This document shows, one piece after another, positions 49,672 to 60,748 of a DNA stretch of 64,000 bases. The notes under the pieces are model-generated. The model saw nothing but the letters and a program-made list of their open reading frames with translations. It was not told the DNA's origin and did not search any database. Both the position numbers and the translations under genes were made by a program. The first letter of the stretch is position 1; each line of letters starts with the position of its first letter. This DNA is from Phylloscopus collybita (lineage: Eukaryota; Chordata; Aves; Passeriformes; Phylloscopidae): contig JAJNNQ010000026.1 of NCBI GenBank assembly GCA_027886175.1, forward strand, positions 10,206,001-10,270,000, given 5' to 3'.

Positions 49672-50158
49672 ACAGAATCACAGAACTGTTTAGGTTGGAA
49701 AAAAACTCTGAGATCATCGAGTCCAACCCATGACCAAACACCACCATGTTGACCAGACCATGGCACTGAGTGCCATATCCAGTCTTTCTTTAAAAATCTG
49801 CAGGCATGGTGACTTCACCATCTCCGTGAGCATTTCATTCCAATATCTAATCAACCTTTCTGTGAAGAAATCCTTCCTAACATCCAACATAAATCTCCCC
49901 TCGTGCAGCTCAAGACTGTGTCCTCTTTCCCTGTCACTTGTCTGGGAGAAGAGGCCGACTCTCACCCAGCTACAGCCTCCTTTCAGGTGGTTGCAGAAAG
50001 TGATAAAGTCACTCTTGAGCCCTCTCTTCTCCAGGCTAAATACCCTTCAGCTGCTCCTTATCAGGTGTGTGCTCCAGACCCTTCACCAGCTTCAGTGCCC
50101 TTTTCTGGACTTGCCCCAGAACATTTTCATGCCCTTCTTGAAATGAGGGGGCTAACAA
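49672..50158 (-). mobile_element. CR1 LINE, 3' end, antisense (~490 bp)
   Basis: Reverse complement of a CR1 3' end. It starts with CACAGAAT-type repeats, then a GTTTAGGTTGGAAAAAAACTC block, GAGATCATCGAGTCCAACCC, GACCAAACACCACCATG, TCTGTGAAGAAATCCTTCC, GCAGCTCAAGACTGTG, GTGTGCTCCAGACCC and CACCAGCTTCAGTGCCC. It covers the 3' UTR and the C-terminal end of ORF2. The frames at 49730-50205 (plus) and 49714-49965 (minus) lie inside it and are not host genes. It is the best preserved antisense CR1 copy here. Confidence 0.95.
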
Positions 50159-53100
50159 CAATGAAGAACATGCAGGCAAAGAAAAGATTGTGTTATACAG
50201 TTTGACTCAAATGGGAAAATCTGGCCAAAAAGCCATGGGTCAGAGCAAAAGTGATTCCTAGAGCAGCCATCAATACTTGTTCCGTGCAGCTCCCAAGTGT
50301 TGTATACCTTTGCAGCTCTTTGCCTCCACCTTTACATCTCACTCTTTATCTTTGCAATGTTTCAGAGAGTTTGTGGAAGGTCACTGGCCTAGTACCTTTT
50401 TCCTCTTGCCTGTGAACACAACTGTTCAGAAGTGCTACTGCACTCCTGAATGTTTCAAGACATGACATCAACTAGCTTTAAGTCAGGTATCTTCAAGCTT
50501 TTAGATTTAGGAGAAGAAAGTTCTGTGGGAAAGCCATCCTATTTCTTTTGCAACAGGATGCATCTTCTGTCTCTGTCTTTTTTTGCTACTGGGAATTTAA
50601 AACATAATGTGGAGACTCTTTTAGAAGTGTGAAGGTTTATCTCGAATCAGTAAACATTAGGCATATATAGACAAGGTAATATACAGAAAAGAATTTGGAT
50701 CTGGAGAAAAAAAACAGCATCTGGTAAATGCCTTTTCTCAGAGATGTGAAATCATGGGACTCAGTCTGAGGGAAATGTCGGGGACAACAGATGAAAAGAG
50801 GGCATGTCATTAAAACATGCCATGCTAATAAGTGGGTAATGCCTCCACAGAGACTGTGTTTTTGTGTGTGTACACCCACCATTCCCTACCTCTGTAATTT
50901 TTTAGTCTCCCAAAGGAGTATAAATACCTTGAAAACTTGAAATTTTTTTATAACATGACACATCCTATCAAGAGGAAGAAACCTTGAACAAATTAGCTAT
51001 TTTCATAGAGACACTGAATGATATATGGATGAATCTTTAATTTTAGCTCATCTAACCTCACGAGAGAAGAAATGCAAAAGAGAACGAAATCCTCTATATT
51101 TAATGTAATTTAAGGATTGTTTTTGGCACCACTACAAAAGACTAATCTTTGGTGTGCAAGTGTATGCTGGAGTTTTTTACTGGTGTTTAAATCTGGAACA
51201 GGAATCTGAAAGGAGTTGCAATCTTCTTTCTATTGAAATCAAACATTTCCTTCAAGGCTGTTCATCCATTCCAAGGTCTTCTGGAGCATGGATGTGGGGT
51301 AGTTTCCAATTTTCTAAACCCTTTTCTAATCTGTAACACTGCCTACAAAAGAAGCACATGGAAATCACATATAGACAGAGAAGTTCTACTAAATGTCAGG
51401 GACCTGGTGCCTTCACCAGACTTGGAACCATTATTTGCTGTCCTTCCTCTAAAAGGGAACAGCTCCCTACTGCTGGCAGTTTGCAGTATTCTTGTTTTTT
51501 TTTATTAAAACATCTTTGTGAAAGAGACCTTAGACTTCAATAAATACCTATGCACAATCTGAGCATCAAGCTTTGCAGAAAGACAGAGACACAGCAGTCC
51601 TAATGTGGTTGTTGTTATCTTCCTCCCTACCACTTGTATTTGAAAGGAGCATTCCCTCCTTTCCAGGACTATAAGCTAGCATCCCAGGCATCATTCTGGC
51701 ACCAGAAAAATCTGCCTACTCTGTACAAGGCTCCAAAGAGGCTTCCCTGTACCAAAAGACAGTGAGGTATTGACCTCTAATACTGAAAGACTTCCTAAGG
51801 AAATTCCAGTTTCAAACATATTAGATGAAGAATTGCTCCAACTTGAGCAGGTATTTTCTAGATCCATGTAGAAAGTAAGGCCACTCCTCAGATAAAATTT
51901 ACACAGATTGCTTCTACTGTAAACGTTTGGTTTGTCTGTATTTTTTCAGGAAAGGCACAAGGCTTGAGTGAGCACAATGTATCAGCCTTTTTCAGGCCTA
52001 AAAAGAACTCTTTTGAGGTTTAAAGTTTTATCTTCATTTTGTATATATAATATTTATCTATCTTCTCCAAATGTCTTTCATTTTCACTTTACCATACAAT
52101 CTTGGCCCCAGCACTGCGACCTCTTGTAGTTGCCATGATTTTAAAATTTGGAGGGGTACTCATCTGTCTGGTGGAGGCACAATTCACCAGAGCTTCAAAG
52201 GAAATCAGTATTTGAAAATCTAATAGGTAGAAGTCTTTTTCTAGGAAGAAGTAAAAAAAGTGTAAAGGTCTCACACACATCTCTGCTGTTTACATTTGGA
52301 CATGTCTAAAACTGGGCATTTCCCCTATATCTGTGACTTCAAGTCTTGCTCTAAACTAAATTAAAATTTGATACTTCTCAGTCCATCATGATTGTCTCTT
52401 GTATCCTTTATTTTTATTCATGGGAATGAGATACATTTATCCAAATAAATGAATGACAATTTTTGTCACCATGATGATAAAGCTGGCTAGATATTCATAT
52501 GAGTATATGAGTGAGGATGAGACATAATTTTCCCACAGTGGTAAGATAATATTTCTCTTTTGGTGTATAGTGAGGTATCCACTGACATGCATCACAAAAT
52601 GCCCCAGATGCTTTCACAAAAGAGGAAAAGAATCGCCAGACCTCCAAATACAGGATAAATAAGCAGTATAAATATGGCAAGAAATAAGACACAAGTACCA
52701 GGCCCTCAGTCCTAATATGTGCTGTCTCCACAAAGTCCCATTTGTGGCCTCAGAAATTATTTCATCTATTTTAGTTTGTTTTTAAAATACAAGCCACGGA
52801 GAGAGGAGGTTTCCAGCACTCAAATTAACGTATAGAATACTACAGTGGTAAAAGAAACTATGCTAGCAATGTGTATGTAAATTTATTTCTGCCTTTGAAC
52901 TCTGTTTATACATTACTCTTGAACTCAGCTGCTAATATTTAGCACCAATGTAGTTCTTGCTTACAACATTTTACTGCCAAGGAGAAAAAAAATAAAGTAT
53001 TTCCTTTTCTTTGCAAAGGCTTTCAATAAGAGAGGGGGAAAAGAGACTGCTTTTGTAGAACTTTCCTCACACATAACTTTTTTTCATTAGCTGTAGAAAG

Positions 53101-54268
53101 TCCACATCTGCAGTTAGAAACAAAACTGATAAATTTCAGTGATCCGAGGTGATACTATTATAAGGGAAATATCAGCAATTCTGTGATTCAACATGTACTT
53201 TCCTTGTAAAGGAAAGCCAAATGAAAATATTTCTGCATCTGAATTCAATAAAAATCTCCTAATTTTCAAAGACATATTCTCTTGAACTTGTCAAGAGAAG
53301 TGGTACAAAACTGTGTTGCTCAGATGTCACTGTTTTTTGGAGAAAAGCAAATTTTTCTAACACCGAGATCAATGTAGTATAGAGCCTTAATCAATTCATA
53401 CTGAAATACTTTGAAGTTCTTACACAAAAGCCAGCTGGTGGAAGAGTGTTGTAAAAAGAATTAGCTGAATTATTCATGGAAAATAATCTGAGTTACGGAT
53501 TTACCCTCCCACTGGCCCACCCCCTTTTCAGGAGTTGTCTGCAATGCAGTCCTCATCTCTGTGAGCATTTGGCAAGTGGTTCATATTAATGTATTTTTAT
53601 ATGTTCCAAGAGTTGCTGGATCTCTTGAACACTATTATTTACATTGCTATATTTTGTGACTTACAGCGTGCAAACACAACATGGTATAGTAAATAATTTT
53701 ATGGTAGAATTTCAGTACACTGGTGGGTTGATTGACATTTCTAAACCTAGAGATTCATGAAAAACAGAGCTCTGCTCTTCGGTTGTCTTCATAAAATGAA
53801 CTGATATATGGTTACATCTTCTGGCCTATACTTATCCCTTGAAACTTTAGGCAGTAAACTAAGGTGGTTGAGATGCATATGCACCTTATATAGGCTCCTT
53901 TGTCAACTGAGGGTGAACAGCTGGCACTCAGAGGCTGAGGCTGATCCTCTATGCCATTAGTGCTCTTTGGAAGTGCCTATCTATTTATTATATTGGGAGT
54001 ATAAAGGGCCTGTGGGATAAATTCAGGTTGAAATTATGGAATTCCCTTGGTTGAAGTCATCCTTCATGTAATAGAGACAGAAGGTTATCCAATGCAGCTA
54101 ACAACAGATGACTTCTTTCTAATGTTACCTTTACTGTCAGTATGGAAACATAAGTCCTAGGGAGCAACCATTTCCTCCTGAGTAGACTTATGAATCAGCT
54201 AGATGGCTTATACCCTAAAGGGCTTATTTCTCATGGGGACCTGTGATGGGAACTTAAATAACCAGCCC
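50159..54268. other. Unique non-coding DNA, no gene recognised
   Basis: Four kilobases of unremarkable unique DNA. Open frames are under 95 codons with no motif. No repeat family recognised. Confidence 0.55.
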
Positions 54269-54386
54269 ATATCTATATATCTGTATATCATCTATATATC
54301 TATATATCTATATATCTATATATCTATATATCTATATATCTATATATCTATATATCTATATATCTATATATCTATATACCTATACC
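54269..54386. repeat. (TATATATC)n octanucleotide microsatellite
   Basis: Ten perfect 8-base TATATATC units (54293-54372) with degenerate ATCTAT-type flanks on both sides. The Tyr/Ile/Ser-rich frame through it is an artefact. Confidence 0.96.
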
Positions 54387-57300
54387 AAGGACATCTATAT
54401 CCATTCAAATCAATTTCTTCTACAGACCTTGCCCACTCAGATGAGGACTGATAAATATTAGGAACACCAGCCCTTTTTCTGCTCCTGGAGAAGAATTTCT
54501 ATGGATAACACAGACTTTTCAGTGTCATTGGTATTTACGAAGCATGCTATAGTATTCAATGTCTCCTAGTTATTGTTCACAGTTATCAACCCAAGAAGCA
54601 TAATGACGAAATGTAACACTACCTACTTGGTCTGCAGGTAGATTACTACATCAGGGACCTACTTACACATTTCTTACTAAATAAATCCTCAAAAAGTTAT
54701 CTCTAGTCTCCTAAGAAAATTTAGGCTAAGTGGATGCTTCACAGTTCAATATGTGCAACAGAAAGGTGACGAAATATCTGAGTGATAAAATTTTTGTGCA
54801 CTGGCTCACAAATAATTCAGTATAAGCTTCCTGTTAATAAATTTAATTGTGAAATGAAGATAATTCTAGCCATCAAAGTACTAAACAACCTTTGAAACAG
54901 CCTTCCAAGAGATTATCAGTGATAAAAATGATGGAGTTTGATAGGTTTATGAAAAAGACTAGATAATATCTTGTGTAGTTATTATGTCTGTTTTAAGAAG
55001 AGACTGGACTTCAGATGTCCATTCTAATCCTGTGTTTCTGCTAAAACCTTTGTTGACTCTTTGAATCACTGCCTGTCAGAGTTTTGAGCAGATTAAAGTA
55101 GCACTTTAAACATACGAAAACTCATGTTAATTCTATTTGGTGTATTCACCTTCAGGAGTGAGCTAGCTAGATAAAAGTGTCCAACTGATTGTCATGCAAA
55201 AGAGCCACTTTCCTCTGAACACCTCTATGAGTCACTTCTGTGCAATGATGCACAGGTTTTACTACACACGCTCATTCCAGTTTTTCAGGAATTCAGGTCT
55301 TGCTTTGGCTTATCAGCATCTGCCTGCTCATTCCTTTTAATATGTATATATTCAGAGAAGCACAAAAATACTCAGTAATCTACATGCATCTCGGAAAGCC
55401 ACATATATATAAAGATATCTATATATGTACAGTGGCAAGTGATGAGAACTGTTTATTGTATGCAAAATAAACACAAAAAAAGTAATGCTATTTGTTAAAA
55501 AAAAATAAAAATTGTAGTTCATAGATACAGTTTCCAGGGAAAAGATCATTCCTTGTTTGGAGACAAGATCAAGGTATGACCTTAAGTTACTTCAGGTAAT
55601 CCTTTTGTCTTTTCTAACTCTACTTTATTTGCTCAGCATATATATTCCAGTACAGGGGTGATGGAAGGAAAAGAGGGGAAAAGAAAATGTTATTTTATTT
55701 TTATATTCACTCTTCTATTCTGTGTTTGGCTGGTATGTGACCTTACATTTTCATTTACCAAGTGCAACCACTCCAAGAGTAAAAGTCATTAGCCTGAGAT
55801 AATGAAAATCTGGAATCACTCTGGCACAAAATTCTTTTAAGAGGTTGGAGTGGTGAGCACAGATTTTGTTGGCCTGTGATGTGTCAATCCTTTGCCATCA
55901 GGTGAATTTAGTAGAGTTCAACACCACTTTTGAGAGATTTGTGTTGGCTTTTCCTATGGAAAGTAGTCATGATGAGGATTATCCATGATAATGGTGCCTT
56001 ATCCACAGTGAGTATGTTCTACCTTTGGCTATGCCTTTTGTTTAAACTTGTCCTTTGACTTTCTCAAAATAAATGGAACATATGAAAATTCACTACAGGT
56101 GTCTTGCTAAATAAACATTGTAGCCAACTGAGGCCTGCCAAAACTTAACTTTAAATTGGGGGTTTCTAGCTATTGGGACAATAGTGTTGCTAGAGTTGAG
56201 AGGGTGTTAAAAAGTATGAAATGTTCTTGCCCAAAACAGGCTGGAGAAAATACAAAATCAGTAGCTTTCCTAGTATTCCAATCTCCGTCTCTCTGACTTT
56301 TAATAATGCTTAACAGCTTCATTTTTCCATAAGTCTTTACTGACACTAAGGTCAAATTAGTGTGTGTTATGGGTAGAATGCATCAGAATCAAAACAATTT
56401 AATTTTGTGTCCACCTGACACTAGTAAAGAGGAAATTATATTCAGTTGATGGTTTGGCCAGTTATTCTTTAAAGATTTGGACCGTGCTTTTCTTTTAGGG
56501 ATTTCCTAAAGAAACACTTTCTACTATATTTATCCTTTGGTAATTTTAAGATATATTAAAAAAAAAAAATTCCGGTTTAGACAAGGCTGTTTTCAGAAAT
56601 AAATTTTTCAGCGTCATTATTTACAGCTGGATTGAAACAATGGGATTTGGGGGTCAGCATTGTCCTTGGGGAGGGTTTGCTTCTCACAGAGGATGATGCA
56701 GCAGAAGTGTGACTCCACCTTGCACAGGGGCCTTCTGAGATCTGCTTTAATTGATGAGGAGAGTATTTTTAACAATGTTAGTCTTAACCCCGTCCAGTGG
56801 TAAGCATATTCTCACTAGCCTGGAAAATTTTGCTGCTGTAACAGCCTGAGGCAAACTTGTTACTGTCTGGTGACTCGAGCTCTTCCTGGCAGCTTGCCTC
56901 CACCAAGGAAGACTTATTAACTTATTACCCTGCACTGAAGTCACAGTTGATACGTACAAGGCAATGGCTTTCATATATCTACTTTATGAAATAAATACCT
57001 TTCACTCTCTAAGTACATGTTTTCTGTAGCTGATATGACAGCTTTAACCACAGTTATTTTCATTTTTCCTTTAGAGATGTGGGAATGTGTACACAAATAC
57101 TGCTACAGTACACTTGATACGCATTCATAAAGCATCACAGAGAAAAGATGATTCAACAATAATGGAAAAGAGAGAAAGTTACAAGTGACACTGTGAAACA
57201 AGCTTCTGGAGACTAAGGAAACTTCTAGACATTAAAAAAAAGCAGTTTTCTTTATCTAAGATCATTATTTATCTTAGCAAAGCTGAGTAAAACAACCAAC

Positions 57301-59996
57301 AATATTTTATTGCTACAAGTTTTTTCCTGTTTCATCAGGATGGAAATTGAGAAGGAGATGAGGACTCTCCAGATAGTGCATGTGCACTGTGGGCTCCATG
57401 GGACACAGCTCTTGCAGCTCTGGGGTTTACAAGGCTCTCTGTAAGAGTGAGGTATGCATGGAACAGCAGAAAATTTTGCTGCTGTTTGAAGCTGAAATCT
57501 TCTGCAGAGGATCTAAGTTCACAGAACCTTTTATATATTCCCCTCTGGTGATACATATTCTACGTTTTGCACAGACAGCATGGCCAAAGCCACATGGTCT
57601 AAAATAATTTTGGAAAAGCCCACAAGATTGCAGTAAAAGCCATAAGAGTCAATTAGGAAAAGTTAATACATTTGTTTTTGAAGCATTTGAGATAGGAAAA
57701 TGTTAATGATAATGAGATGTGTAACAAAGTTCAATGAATTTGCCACAACCAGTGAAAATAGATCAGATGAGGATAAGTGACACGAACACAAAATTTATTA
57801 GATCTCCAAATAAACAACCTGACTATCTAACATTCTGCTTCCCAAAGTCTCTAGCTGCAAACCAGCCTATTAAAAAGTATTTCTATTTTTCTATATAGAT
57901 TACAGACTATCTGATATCTTTGTTAATTTTTTCTCATTAGATTTCTGTGGTGATTTCCTTGCTATATTTTCTCTTTCATTAAGAACTCTTTTTTGCCTCT
58001 ACTTTTTTGTTCCACCCATAGTTTCTTGCACAATCTTATCGGCTTGCTCTTGTGTTGTATTTTCTGCTGAATATTTGATAGCACTCTGTTTTGACATATA
58101 AAAACAACACTTTTAACATATAAAAAATAACCTGGGTAAAGTCTATCAATCCATCAAAGAGAATGGGAAAAATCAGAAATCCTCACTGATCTAGTTAAAT
58201 ATCGGCTGATAGTCCTGTTCTTATCACAACATGCTTTATTGAATCTGGGGTGTAAAACAAGCAAACCCAAAACCTCAACACTATGAGCTACCTTTTTTTT
58301 CAGGTATGTGGGACACACATACATAAAAGCAAGACTACCCATGGCCTTATTTGCATTCCTCTCCTTTAATTTAGTTTGAAGATATTAAACATATATCTCT
58401 AGATGTATATATTGTGCCTGTATTATTTAGTAGTTTCTTTGCATTGATTTATATCACAAATGTGATTTGTAAGAAGATTGAACAAAAGAATGTAATGTTA
58501 GACTTTAATTTGAGCAGAGCACTTGAGGAATCATTAGGAAAGAGATAAAGATAACAGAAAAGAGAAGAGAATTACTTGGCACTAGGCTGGGCCAGTAAAA
58601 GATGCAATTTCATTGATTGGCCTACAGGGTACTATGAACAAAGAAACAAATTTAGCTAAAACTCTCCCTGTGTAGCCATATATATACCATTTCATCTCTT
58701 AGTGATATTGAACTGCATTATACTATCTGCCTTCCATCTTCTCTTTAATTTTATTGAGAATATGAAGCACATCATGTCTCATAATAGTGATAATGACAGA
58801 TAGAGCTCTGAAAGTAATTGTATCCTTGAGATACCCAAAGGTAGGATTTGAAGAAATGATAAGAGTCTGAAATAAACCTAATCCTGTGTCTTTTAAATTG
58901 TTCTCTCATGGTCTGAGATCTTGTTAATACAACAGGAAATATCCCACCATGTGGTGGAAACTAAACCCTCTACTGCTATGTTTAGTCCTTAATTTTCTTT
59001 CAACATGAATTGTAAGACAATTGTGTTGTCTCTATGGACATGTTGTGAATAGTTTAAGCATGAGTGTGAGGCTGGAGTTCACACCTATGAGTCCTACTCT
59101 GGATGTACCTTCAGGGCACTGCAGGCAGGATCCGTCTCGCTTTTAAGACCTTGAGTCTTCAGCATCACTATACAGGGATTTCTTTGCAGAAGGAGCATCT
59201 GCAGCCTTTCTAGACTTTCCAACCTGCACAGGACAAGGTTTGTTTCCAGCACCACCTGTGCTTCTTTGGAGAAATCAAATGCAAAAGGAATTAGAACCTC
59301 ACCTGGAGGACAGGATCCAGATCACTGAAACAGCGCTTGAAATATTTAACAATAAACTTTATTTGCATTCATCAAAAAATGGAACATAAGTCACAGTCAG
59401 AGCTTTCCAGAGTAGATGCACATGGGTTAGCAGGGTATTGCACAAATGGGAGCACATATCTCTCCCTAGTACAGCGGTTTAAGCTCTCAGTGGGGAAAAA
59501 GAGATTAAACAACAAAAAATCTGAACTAACTGGAGCAGGTACTGGAAACTAAGCTGAAACAAGGCTGCTCTGGCAGCCCATATGTGTGTTAGGAGAGGGA
59601 TTGTGAGAGTATTTTCCTTTGTTCCCTTCCCCAAACTTTAATTACTCAAAAAAGAAACAGGGCCAGGCACTCCATACATGGTTCCCCAGAGCAGCCAAGG
59701 TGAGCAAGCAGGAGCAGTCTCTGTGCTATGGCATGCAGTGAGGAAGAGCATAGCACCATCCTGCACAACTGAGCAAACCCAGCTCCTGAACCCTCCAGCC
59801 AGCATCTCACATCCCATTGCCAAGCTGGCCCTGAGAACCAAACCTCCTGGCTCACACCCTGAGCTGCCTGCCTGCTGCTGGATCCTCCTGAACACGCAGT
59901 GGGAACAGGCAGGGTTGTCTGTACTAGACTGCAGTAGTGGCAGACAGCAGTGTTTTTGTTTCTTGTCTCTGCTCTGGCCAGGAGAAACTGAGCTTC
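54387..59996. other. Unique non-coding DNA, GC-richer near 59.6-60.0 kb
   Basis: No gene recognised. A short TA-rich patch lies at 55400-55432. The last 350 bases, up to the solo LTR, are GC-richer and open on both strands (up to 128 codons on the plus strand, running into the LTR), but the translations have no recognisable domain. That block could be an unrecognised old repeat. It lies outside the LTR target-site duplication. Confidence 0.5.
59992..59996. repeat. Target-site duplication of the solo LTR, left copy
   Basis: The five bases gcttc immediately left of the LTR are repeated exactly at 60744-60748 on its right. Confidence 0.85.
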
Positions 59997-60182
59997 TGTC
60001 TTGGTTTGGAAAGATAGGTATCAGCCAGGCAAAGCTGGAGTTTCCCTTAGAATGGAGAATGTAAACGCCTCACCCCCGCCAAATTATAATTTTGCAATTA
60101 AGGGCTTTCAGGCAAAGGTTTGGGAATAGGAATAACAGTTCTTTACTAGGAATATTAACAATACAAATGTAGTAGAAAACAA

Positions 60183-60222
60183 AACCACCCAACCAAACAA
60201 GCAAACAAACAAACAACAATTT
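60183..60222. repeat. CAAA-rich patch inside the LTR
   Basis: An A-rich patch with C, AACCAAAC then CAAA units, lies inside the LTR, a few tens of bases from the degraded poly(A) signal. Confidence 0.75.
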
Positions 60223-60354
60223 TGGAGAACTCTGACAGAGTCAGAGCTACAACCTGACACCCTGTTGGTCAGGGTGTTGGAAGCAGTCCAAAAGTGAGTC
60301 CTCCTGGAGTAGCAGATGTGGTTCTGTTGGAGCAGAGATGATCCTGCAGAAAAT

Positions 60355-60403
60355 GGGTCCAGTGATGGTGAGAAGGGGTCCAGTGATGGTGAGAAGGGTT
60401 CAG
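60355..60403. repeat. 21-bp tandem repeat inside the LTR
   Basis: Two identical 21-base units beginning gggtccagtgatggtg, plus a partial third, sit in the LTR downstream of the TATA-like box in minus-strand sense, near the expected transcription start. Confidence 0.9.
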
Positions 60404-60507
60404 TCTTCCTCCGGGAATTGTGTTCCTACGTCTCAGTTTTTATCCAGGTAGGAATGGTTGGCTCCCCCCACTGGGTGGAGAATCTCACAATGGGATGATG
60501 GAATGTG

Positions 60508-60537
60508 GATGTACTGCTTTGTAGATGTACTGCTTTG
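60508..60537. repeat. 16-bp tandem repeat inside LTR U3
   Basis: The unit gatgtactgctttgta is followed by a second copy that matches for 14 bases. It lies about 65 bases upstream of the TATA-like box on the minus strand, where retroviral enhancer repeats are often found. Confidence 0.85.
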
Positions 60538-60743
60538 GGGAGGAGAACAGCTTGGGGAGTCTTAATGGCTCATTGTGAAAAGAGATAAGAAACACTGCCC
60601 CACCTGGTTTTAACAGCTGGCCCATTATCAAAAGGCACCCACCCCTCTCCTCCCAGAGTTACAAGAGATAAAAAGAACATGTCCCCAGCTGCTTTCAGCA
60701 AATGAAATAGAATATACATTTTTGGTTTCCATAACCCAAGACA

Positions 60744-60748
60744 GCTTC
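60744..60748. repeat. Target-site duplication of the solo LTR, right copy
   Basis: The right-hand gcttc is identical to 59992-59996. Confidence 0.85.

Larger units (their letters stand above)
59997..60743 (-). mobile_element. Solo LTR of an avian endogenous retrovirus
   Basis: The element is bounded by TGTCTTGG (59997-60004) and CCAAGACA (60736-60743), a perfect 8-bp inverted pair with the canonical TG...CA ends. It is flanked by a 5-bp duplication, gcttc. Length is 747 bp. Sense orientation is inferred as minus: on that strand a TATA-like ATAAAAA (60437-60443) lies upstream of a degraded poly(A) signal AGTAAA (60142-60147), leaving about 145 bases as U5. No internal gag, pol or env sequence and no second LTR are present, so it is a solo LTR left by recombination between the two LTRs of a provirus. 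A 5-bp duplication fits class III (ERVL-like) elements better than the 6 bp usual for ERVK. The type resembles LTRs I associate with passerine genomes; that family name is from memory and unverified. It contains two internal tandem duplications. Confidence 0.9.

Noticed and set aside
49714..50205. Small proteins of 83, 100 and 138 codons
   Set aside because: They lie wholly within an antisense CR1 3' end and are LINE-derived.
54203..54451. Tyr/Ile/Ser-repeat protein
   Set aside because: Artefact of the TATATATC array.
59638..60064. Frame of 128 codons (plus) and 85 codons (minus) near the LTR
   Set aside because: The plus frame crosses the LTR boundary and the two strands overlap. No retroviral or host domain was recognised.
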